DNA of 16,947 nt, taken from positions 1 to 16,947 of the forward strand of contig MCFG01000670.1 in the NCBI GenBank assembly GCA_002104895.1. The letters run 5' to 3'. Below the pieces are notes generated by a model. That model was not told the origin of the DNA. It made no database searches and was given only the letters and a program-made list of their open reading frames with translations. Source of the stretch: Anaeromyces robustus (Eukaryota > Neocallimastigomycota > Neocallimastigomycetes > Neocallimastigales > Neocallimastigaceae). A program made the translations under genes and the position numbers. Positions 1-9,017 of the stretch are shown piece by piece. Position 1 is the first letter of the stretch. The number at the start of each line of letters is the position of its first letter.

Positions 1-302
1 AATAAATAAATAAATAAAATAAATAAATAAATAAATATAATAAATAAATAATAAATAAAAATATAATAATAAAAAATAAATAATAAATAAATAAATAAAT
101 AATAATAAATAATAATAAATAAATAAATAAATAATAAAAAATAAATAAATAAATAAATAATAAATAAATATAATATTTATAATATTAATAAAATTCTAAA
201 AATATAAATAAATAATAAATAATTAATAAAAAAAAAAAATAAAATAAAATAAAATAATATAATATAAATTAAAATAATATAAATTAATTTAAACTATTTA
301 TT
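1..302. repeat. AAAT/AAATA low-complexity spacer
   Basis: The first 300 bases consist almost wholly of AAAT, AAATA and AAT units with a few T runs and nearly no G or C. It lies 3' of the coiled-coil gene, whose stop is at 303-305. No gene, RNA or defined site can be seen. Confidence 0.85.
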
Positions 303-554
303 TTATAATTTTTTTTTTTTTGTATACTTTGACGAAGGTGAAATATCAGACCATAAAGATATATTTAAATTTTTATTATTATTATTAGTTGAATCTACTG
401 GAGTTTTAGTTTGTGATGGAGGTGTATAAAATAAGGAGAAGATGACAGATCCAGAGCATTTTCAGATAATAACATTTCATCATTTTTTACATGAATTTTC
501 TGATTATAAGGAGTGACCATATTATTATTATTGTTGTTGTTGTTGTTGTTGTTG

Positions 555-598
<44 letters not shown>

Positions 599-2874
599 TA
601 TTATTATTATTACTATTATTATTATTATTTATTATAGATGAATTAGATTTTTCATCAATAACTTCCTTTTTAACTGGTGTTTTTATAAATATATCATCTG
701 AAATAATAAAATATGATATAAAAAATAAAATCAATTAGTTGATATTCAAATTATAAAAATGAATATTATATATATATTATTCAATTAAAATATTAAACAA
801 AAATATAAGTGATAGCAATAATAATATATCATTTTTTTTCTAATTATTTTATTTTATTTTATTTTATTTTATTTTATTCTTTACTCTTTATTCTTTATTA
901 TTTTTTATTATTTATTTTATTTTTTTTTTTTTTTTACCTTTATATTTAGCTTTCTGTTCCTGATATTCACTTAATAATTGATAAATAAGTTCTCTTTTTT
1001 GATTATTGTCATTATTAATATTAACATTATTATTATTATTATTAATTTTAAAAGCATCATAATCATAAGGTGTTTTATATATAGTTTGTGGTATATTACC
1101 ATTTAAAAAGTTTGAACTTGGAGTTTTATAAATGGTTTGAGAAATATTTTTATTTGAAAAAGTAGATGTATTAATGTTTGATGAATTATTTTGTTTATTC
1201 AAAGGAGTTTTATAATTTAAAGTATCTTTTAAAGATAATTTCCCTGTTGAAAAATCAGAAATATCATCAACAAAAAACACTGAACTTTTTTTAGGGGTAT
1301 AATAAAGATATTGAGAAGAATTATCATTTAAAACATCATTTTTATCATTTTCATTATTAATATTAGACGATGATGATAATGATGATGTTGTTCTAGCTTT
1401 TGATTTTTTGGTCATAAATTGTGAAGAATCATATTTATTAAAATCATGATATAACGATTGATCATTTAATAATTTTTTATTAATATTAATATTAATATTA
1501 TGAAGGGTATCATCACAAAGATTTTCATTAAAATAGTGACTTCTTCCATTGGTATCATTATAACTAGAATTATCATTAATTTTAGAATATGAATTAGAAT
1601 TGAAATTGAAATTGGAATTGAAATTGGAATTGGAATTTGAGCTTGAACTTGAATTTAAATTTAAATCTAAATTATTATTTATATGATGAGTATAGGATGG
1701 CTTTACTCTAAAAAATTCAAAATCTGAAAAACTCTTATTATTGTAATTTTTATCTTTATTACTATTAATACTATCATTATTATTACTATTATTATTTTCT
1801 TGCTTTCTCCGTAAAATTGAAAAATTTTCTCTTAAATCCTCAATCATAGATTCATAAGAACGTATCGTTGAACTTTGATTTTCATTAATTTTTTCAAGAT
1901 TATTTAATTGTTTTTGAAGTACAGACATTGACTGAATTGTATCTTCATGTTCTTGAATAGTTAAAGTCTGATCTTGTATAGTTTTCTCTAGAAGTAATTG
2001 TTTTTCTTTTGATATTTCGTTAGATTCTTCATATGCATTAATAATATTCTGTATTTGATTTGCTCTTTTTTCTAATCCTTCTAAAGTATTCTGTGAATTC
2101 TTGTGTACTTTTTCATAATTTCTTAACAAATCTCGCAATTCTTTATTCGAATTTTCTAACTTTTCAATACGTTTTTGATTTTCCATGACAATATTTTCAT
2201 AAATATTTATGGCCTCTTCAAGGCCTTCCATATCATAATTTTTTTTATATAATTGTTGTTCCATTTGATAATAATTATTTTTTAAATTATTTATTTCTTG
2301 TTGTTTCTCAATTCTAAATTGATTTAATTCATTAACTTCAAAAGTTTTATTATCATAAAGTTCTTGAATTTTTTTTAATTCTAATTTATAAAATTGAATA
2401 TCTTTTCCATTTTTTTCTTCTAAATCCTTTTTACTCATATTTTCATACATTTTTATAATTTCTTCTAATTTACTTATTCTTAAAAGATGATTTGCTGTCA
2501 ATTTTTCATTAATAGTCATATTACATTTTAATTGTATATTTTCTTGATTCATTTTTTCTAATGATATTCTTGATTTACTTAATTTAATATCATAATCTTT
2601 TATTAAGTCTTCTTTATCTTTTAATAAAATATTGGTATCCTTAAGTGCATTATATAACCGATCATGTTTTTGTTTTTCATCATTAATTTCATTAATATAA
2701 GATTTTATAAGTAATTTATACTCACTATAAAAATGTTTTATTTCATTAACAAATATAGTTCTATTTATCATACCTTGATCATACTTAAACATTTCTAAAA
2801 GTTTTTTTATTTTTTTTTCAATCAATTTAATATTAATATTATTATTATTATCATTATCATTATCATCATCATCA

Positions 2875-2936
<62 letters not shown>

Positions 2937-5205
2937 ACGATTAACATTATCATCAATTTCCATAAGAATAAGCTTTTCTCTTAATTTATAAATATCTTGT
3001 TTATAATGAATGATAGTATTCTCTAATTGTTGATTATTTTTAGAAATAATTTCAATGGTATTTTCATTTGTATCATTATCATTAAGTCTTGATTGTAAAT
3101 CAATTTCTAAAGTATTCTTTTCACTTTTTAAAATTTGATTTTCATTTTCTATTTTTTTAATCAATATTTTATTATCTTCAATTGTTGTCTTTAAATTTTT
3201 AATATTATCTTCATTAATTTTATAACTACTTCTCATAATTTCAATTTCTTTATCTTTTTTATCTATGTTTTGTTGTAATTTCTCAATTTGTTTTTCTAAT
3301 CCTTGAATAATTACTTTTTGATGATCTAACGTTGTTTTCGCACTATCTGCCATAGCTTTATGGTGTTCTATTAAAGATTGGGATTCATTTATAATTTTAT
3401 TATCTTTGTTTTTTTGTCCCTCTAATTTATCTATAGTCTCTTCTAATTTTTCAATTTCTTTATTATTATTCTTAATAATGGATCCATGTTCCTTAATAAC
3501 TGTTTCTAAAGTTATTATTTTATGCTTATTTGATTCTAAAAGTAAAGTTTGACTATTAATATTAGTATTTAATTTATTTATCATATCCAATTGTTCATTG
3601 ATACATTCTTTTGATTCTTTTAATTGTAATTCATATTCTTCTATCTGGTTCTGCTTTTGTTCAACCAAAGTTTCAAGAAGATGACAAGTATTACTAATAT
3701 CATTATATTGATCCGTCAATTCCTTAAAACTTATATCTTTTGAAATTGGTAAAACTTCATTACTTATTAATTTATGATTATCCTCTTCTAATTTTTTAGT
3801 TTTCATATTTATATCACTATTGATATTTAAATTTTCATTTATATTGGAATTATCAATAAATTTATTTATTCCTAAATTATTTTTATCACTATTCTTTTTT
3901 TGATAGATATTATTACTTTCACCTATATTGTCATAATTATTTTTATTTCCAATTTTGTTATTGTTTCTATTATCATTCTCATTATCAATTCTATCATCAT
4001 TATTATTATTACTTTTATTATTAATTTTATTACTTATATAATTATTTATTTCAGAATTTTTATCCTTATCCTTATGATCCATATTTTGATATTCTTTGCT
4101 TGATTTACAACTACTCTTATCTATATTTATATTTATATTAACTTCATTGTTTCCATCATTTAATTCTTTATTATCAAATTCATTATTATTTTTTATTATA
4201 CTACTCTTTTCATATATTTCATTTATTTCATTATTATTTAAATTAATAATATCACTTTCATTGGTTACTGTATTACAATAAGTATTAGATAATAAACTTT
4301 CTTTTTCAACTATTTTTCTTTCATGAGGTATATTTGTTTCATTATCTAAATCCTTATTTTCAATTTCAAATTTATTAGTATTTGCTTGATTATGTTCGCT
4401 TAATTTCTTTTTTATATTAGTTAATTTTTCAATGTAAGGCTTATTATTCTCATTATAATTATTATTTGTTTCATTAATATCTGTTTTCAAATGTTTATTA
4501 GCTGAACAAGTACAATTACTTTTAAAAAAATCTATTTCATTTTCTTGCTTTTTAACTATATTTTGATAATATTTAATAGTATCTTTCAATGAATTTATAA
4601 TGGTATTTTGCTTTTTCATTGTTTCAACATTATCATTAGTATTATTATTATTATTTTTATTATCGTTTTTATTATTATTAAATCGTTCTTCATTTTTAGA
4701 CACAATACTGTTTTCATGTATACTTTCTTCAATAATAACCTCACTACTAATATTATCATTTTTTTCTTTTAATAATGTTTCAAATTTTTTATTTGCATTA
4801 AGTAATTCAATATTTTTATCAGTTAATAATTTATTAATACTACTCAAATTTTTAATTTGATTTTCATAAGCTTGACATTGCTTTCTTAATTCTATTATTT
4901 CATTTTTATACTTTTCCTTTTCAATATAATTATCTGTTATAATTTCAGTTTCATTATTTTCAATAGAATTATTTTTATGTTGTTCATGTTTTCCAAAAAA
5001 AAAACGTTTAAATAATAAAGTTGCACTGTTTCCATGTTTTATTTCATGTTTTTCATTTTGAATCTTAGCCTTTAAACCAATTATAAAAAGATAATAATAA
5101 TATAAAGAAATTATATATATGTACATAAAATTATATATATTAAAATAAATAATAATAAATAAAAAATATTAATTAAGAAAATGTTTAATTATTTAATTAT
5201 CTTAT

Positions 5206-5253
<48 letters not shown>

Positions 5254-5401
5254 CAAAATATTTATTTTGGTCTAATTTTAATTTTTTATCATTTTCTTTT
5301 CCTTCATCATCATCGTACTGTAAAGATCTTTTTTTCTTAATAAAATTGAAATTATTAGAATTTAAAGAACGATGAATTCCCGTTTTTGATGATTCACTCA
5401 T
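303..5401 (-). CDS. Large coiled-coil, Asn-rich protein with Thr-Pro-rich tail
   Basis: The product is not recognised. Proposed exons are 5252-5401, 938-5069 and 303-697. Exon 1 starts MSESSKTG and has a basic KKKR patch. Joining GAG to GCT keeps the frame, and the phase-1 join at 938/697 gives KYK-DDIFIKTP; the second acceptor is TTTCAG. The protein is about 1,558 residues. Most of it is heptad-like coiled coil, interrupted by Asn/Asp tracts (longest at 2871-2934), with no motor or enzyme domain seen. Near 1851-2201 the coil repeats every 28 residues. The tail carries eight Thr-Pro motifs (YTP, YKTP, IKTP, VTP, TKTP), suggesting proline-directed phosphorylation. Exon 3 has two single-base frame breaks, near 596-600 (one extra base) and 428-431 (one missing); correcting both leads to KYTKKKKL and a stop. 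A cytoskeletal or nuclear scaffold is possible but unproven. An unspliced start at 5126 is less likely, because its first 19 residues look like translated intron. Confidence 0.75.
521..657 (-). repeat. AAT/AAC triplet tract in exon 3 of the coiled-coil gene
   Basis: Read on the minus strand this is a run of AAT codons, then about ten AAC codons, then AAT again, encoding poly-Asn. An extra A at about 596-600 (AAAT within the AAT run) puts the downstream part out of frame. The coherent tail VTPYNQKIHVKN resumes in another frame. Confidence 0.75.
698..937 (-). other. Intron 2 of the coiled-coil gene with ATTTT repeat
   Basis: The donor is GTAAAA after AAATATAAAG and the acceptor is TTATTATTTCAG. 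The phase-1 join is coherent. Within it, about 846-876 (plus strand) holds roughly six ATTTT units. Confidence 0.75.
2871..2934 (-). repeat. Poly-Asn codon tract inside the coiled coil
   Basis: About twenty consecutive AAT codons (minus strand) followed by mixed GAT/AAT codons encode an Asn run that grades into Asp/Asn. It interrupts the heptad pattern and probably forms a flexible linker. No frame break results. Confidence 0.8.
5070..5251 (-). other. Intron 1 of the coiled-coil gene, starting with a 41-base U tract
   Basis: On the minus strand, exon 1 ends TTTGAG and the intron opens with G followed by 41 T (A run at 5210-5250, plus strand). The acceptor is GTTTAAAG before GCTAAG. The join is phase 0. 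The donor GTTTTT is non-consensus; the phase match and the change from mixed to A/T-only composition are the main support. Confidence 0.6.
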
Positions 5402-6211
5402 TTTATATTATTCATTTTTTATAAAATGAATACTTCTTATTACTTTCTTTTATCAACACACCTTTGTATAAAAATAGATATTCTTATTTTAGTCTATATT
5501 TATTTATTTATTTATATTATTATTATTACTATTATTATATACAATTAAAAAAAAATACTTTTATAAATAAAATTTAAATGTTTGCTAAAATAATTAATTC
5601 AATTATCAATTATCAAAAAAAAAAAAACTATATCATAATAAAAATAATATATTATAAATAAAAACATTAATTATATATAGAGCATTTCAATAAAAAAATT
5701 GATTAATGTAACCACAAATATAATTATAATTATTATATTCTTATAATAATGATAATATATTGCATTATATATATTATATATTATTTTTTTATTAAAAAAA
5801 TATTAAAAAAAAAAAATAAAATAAAATAAAAGGGCCAAAAATAATTTTTATTTATTTTATATTAAAATTAATATTTTATAATTTTAAATTTATTAATTAT
5901 TATAGATTGTTATTTTTAAGTTGTATAATTTATACAGAAAATTATTTTTTAATGATGATTTTAAATATAAAAAAAAATTAAATAAAAAAAGATTAAATAA
6001 ATATAATAATAAAAATAATTAATTTTTATAAATATTTAAAATATAAATCGTCTATAACTATTAAAAAAGAATAAAAAAATTTTATAAAATAATAAATTAT
6101 TACAATAAATAAGAAAAAAATTAATTTATATAAAAAATAAAAAATGTTATATTAAAAAAAGAAATCTATGTATAATAAAAAAATAATACTCAAAATATAA
6201 GAAAAAAAAAA
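5402..6211. other. Spacer: promoter side of coiled-coil gene, 3' side of zf-PARP gene
   Basis: This is about 800 bases of A/T-rich DNA without a supported gene. An 8-bp perfect inverted repeat with a 4-base loop (5411-5430) lies ten bases upstream of the coiled-coil ATG. A slightly G/C-richer patch follows at about 5450-5470. A lone GGGCC occurs near 5832. No terminator or RNA gene is visible. Confidence 0.6.
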
Positions 6212-7710
6212 TCAATTCTTCTTCTTTGTAATTTTTGTATTTTTACTTTGAATTTTCTTCTTTAACTTATTTAATATATCATCACTTTTTGATGTAGCTG
6301 TATTCTTATTATTCTTATTACTAACTTTTTGATTTTTAGCTTTAGTTTTATTATTTTTAGCAGCAGCATTAGTAGTAGTTTTTGATTTTTTAATATTGTT
6401 CTTTTTAGAATTTTGAGTAGAACCTAATTTTTTACTAAGTTGACGAATAGCATCATTAATCTTATTTTCACTTAATCCACCTACTGATAGTCCTGTTTTA
6501 GCCTTCTTTATAATTTTTGTTTTAGTTGGTTTTGCTTTAGTATTAACATCTTTTTCATCACTTGTATTATCTTTTGCTTTGGTATTGGTGCTTTTATTTG
6601 TTTTAGTATTGGCCTTTCTTTGTTGTGGAGTTTTTTTATTTAATTCTGCTTTTGGTTTCGATTTAGTTTTAGAATTATCCTTTTTAGAAGCATTTTTATC
6701 TAATTCAATTCTAATTTCGTCTGGTACATCATTCCATGTAGCATCAACTTTAATAATAATAAATGTATAAGAGATTTCAAAATTTTATATAAAAATTAAA
6801 TATCACATTAAAGAATAGTATTTTTACTTAATAAAATTAATTCTTTCTATAAATTTTTTTATTGTCGCTTGATTCAAAATTTACCTCCAAGATTAGCTAA
6901 TTGAACAATTCTTTGCTTATCAACATCTGATAATTTATCATAACCTCTAATTTTTTCTGGAGTAATTTCTAAAATTTTTTCAACCATCTATTTTTATTTT
7001 AAAATTTTAAATTTAGTTTTTCAATAATATTACTTTACTATAATTAATTATAATGAATGAAAAAATAATATATATATATATATATAAATGTGTCTTTTAT
7101 ATTATGAACCTTGAAACAATCGAAATGCCACCATCTTAAAATTAAAATAAAAAAATTAAAATAAATTTTAATAACATAAATTGAAAATTTATATACATTA
7201 AATAAATTAATACAACTTTTATTTAAAAAAATAATAACTAAAAATATTATTATTATTATTATTATTGTTATTATTATTATTATTATTATTATTTAATAAT
7301 ACCTGTATGTTGCCATACTCTTCTTTACCTATTAAATAATAATATTTTAAAAATTATAAATTGGTTATAAAATCTTGGAGGTAAATTTTGAATAAAGCGA
7401 CAATAAAAAAAAAAATTATAAAAAGAATTTAATAAATAAAAATAATATATATATTTATTATAAATACCTTTTTTGAAAAACGAGATAATTCACCAATTCT
7501 TAAAGCATTACGTTTAATAGCTTTATTACATTCTGCACACTAATTCAAAATATAAAATATATAAAAAATTAATTATGAAATCTCAATTTTATACATATTA
7601 AATTTAAAACTATTATACTAATCTTAAATATTTATAATAAAATAATAATAAAATAAGTGTACTTTTGATTTATCACTTTCAGCATATTCAAAACAATAAG
7701 TAATTAACAT
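6212..7710 (-). CDS. PARP-type zinc-finger protein with Lys-rich tail
   Basis: Six exons join in frame: 7663-7710, 7468-7539, 7303-7328, 7110-7134, 6885-6987 and 6212-6747. They give 269 residues. The N-terminus is a PARP-type zinc finger: YCFEYAESDKSK, then C17-x2-C20, LRIGELSRFSKK, and YRWWHFDCF with H52-x2-C55. This is the usual CCHC ligand set. The stretch EKIRGYDKLSDVDKQRI resembles the helix that follows such fingers. From about residue 92 the protein is Lys/Asn/Thr-rich and basic, with a short more ordered island near GLSVGGLSENKINDAIRQL. No catalytic ADP-ribosyltransferase, BRCT or ligase domain is seen. In known proteins these fingers bind DNA breaks or nicks, and fission yeast has stand-alone zf-PARP proteins (Hpz1, Hpz2). 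A nuclear DNA-binding role is therefore inferred. No frame break is present. Exons 3 and 4 are only 26 and 25 nt. Intron 4 begins GTTCAT, an unusual donor, so that junction is the least certain. Confidence 0.85.
6841..6893 (-). repeat. Inverted repeat arm A, across the exon 5 donor site of the zf-PARP gene
   Basis: Read on the minus strand this runs from the last nine bases of exon 5 (coding ..ANLG), through the GTAAAT donor, into intron 5. It is nearly identical to the plus-strand sequence at 7371-7428. The first ~41 bases differ at one position (TCAAGCG against TAAAGCG) and the rest differs mainly in A-run length. Confidence 0.9.
7371..7428 (+). repeat. Inverted repeat arm B, in intron 2 of the zf-PARP gene
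   Basis: This is the opposite-strand copy of arm A. It starts AATCTTGGAGGTAAATTTTG on the plus strand, so it includes exon-derived bases plus the donor. It lies antisense in the intron between exons 2 and 3, about 480 bases from arm A. Similarity begins abruptly at the exon-derived bases. Confidence 0.9.
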
Positions 7711-7944
7711 TTTTTTTATACTCTATCCTTTTAAAAAAAAAATAATACTAATAATAATTTTTTTTTATAAAAAATAATTATATAATTATATAATTTTATA
7801 TAAATTTTTATTTAAAATAAATAAAAAATAGAACAGAAAATTAAATTTTGATTGATTTTTACCAATCATTATTAATCATAATTGAAGTAAAAAAATTTTT
7901 TTTAAATAATTAAAAATTTTTATTATTATAATATATCTTTTATT

Positions 7945-7975
<31 letters not shown>

Positions 7976-8629
7976 GATATTATCTTTGTTTAATGTATTT
8001 AAAAATATTTAACATTTATAGTAAAATTAAAATTATTACATAAATATATTAATCTATATTTATAATGAAAAAGAAAATAAAATTAAAAACAAATAAATCA
8101 TGATAAATAATTAAATATATATATGTATTATATTAATATTATAAAAATTTCGTATATACACTATTTTGAAAAAAAAAAAAATAAAATAAATTAATATAAA
8201 TTAATAAATAAATATAAAAAATAAAAAATAAAAAACTTTAATAAATAATCAATTAAAATTGTAATATTACAGTTTATAAATGAAAATGAAAATAAGAATT
8301 AAATGAAAAAGAAAAGAAAAAAAAAATGTTAAATATAAAAACAAAAAAATAATATATATTATATTCTAATAATCTAATAATTTAAATATATATATAAAAA
8401 GAAATTAATAATAATAAATGAAAAAATAAATATATGTAGATATATTTATTCTTTTTTTTTAAAGGATATATTAATTAGATTATTTAAAAAAAATGTAAAA
8501 AAGAAGAATAAAAAATATAAAAGAAATGATATTATATATTAATTATTGAATATTTAATAATAATAAAAAACGAATGATTATATGATTTCATTAATAAAAG
8601 AGATAGTTGATGATTAGCAATTTTCACTA
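7711..8629. other. Spacer: promoter side of zf-PARP gene, 3' side of SNT2-like gene
   Basis: This is about 920 bases of A/T-rich DNA with no supported gene on either strand. It holds a 29-base T run at 7947-7975 and the CCAAT-like motif at 7861-7868. The rest is short A/T words. Confidence 0.65.
7861..7868 (+). promoter_or_regulatory. CCAAT-box-like site upstream of the zf-PARP gene
   Basis: ACCAATCA fits the ACCAATNA consensus known for the fungal HAP complex, which works in either orientation. It lies about 150 bases upstream of the ATG at 7710. It is also one arm of a small GATTG/CAATC inverted repeat. It is a single short match, so tentative. Confidence 0.3.
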
Positions 8630-8974
8630 TTATAAAGTTTCATATTTTGTCAATTGGTCAATAATTTTTTCTTTTATTATCCAGTAACATTTATGACAAT
8701 ATAAGCTTTTATCAGAAATTAAAGATGACAAAGAATTATTTTCATCATTAATATCATTATTATTGGAATCATTATTGGAATTATTATTGGAATTATTATT
8801 GGAATTATTATTAGAATTATTATTAGAATTATTATTAGAATCATTATTAGAATCATTATTAGAATTATTATTAGAATCATTATTAGAATTATTATTAGAA
8901 TTATTATTAGAATTATTATTAGAATCATTATTAGAATTATTATTAGAATCATTATTAGAATTATTATTATTAGA

Positions 8975-9017
<43 letters not shown>

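Noticed and set aside
1-302. AAAT blocks as a CRISPR array or telomere-like repeat
   Set aside because: There are no regular spacers and no G-rich unit; these are ordinary microsatellites also seen in introns 11 and 12.
3900-4860. Several plus-strand hydrophobic open frames (Ile/Leu/Phe-rich)
   Set aside because: They are antisense to the Asn/Lys/Glu-rich coiled-coil exon, where AAT and GAA codons read backwards as Ile, Leu and Phe codons.
5070-5126. Start of the coiled-coil protein at the ATG at 5126
   Set aside because: The first 19 residues are Tyr/Ile-rich and look like translated intron; exon 1 at 5252-5401 has mixed coding composition and joins in phase.
6579-6770. Plus-strand open frame of 63 codons
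   Set aside because: Antisense to the Lys-rich tail exon of the zf-PARP gene.
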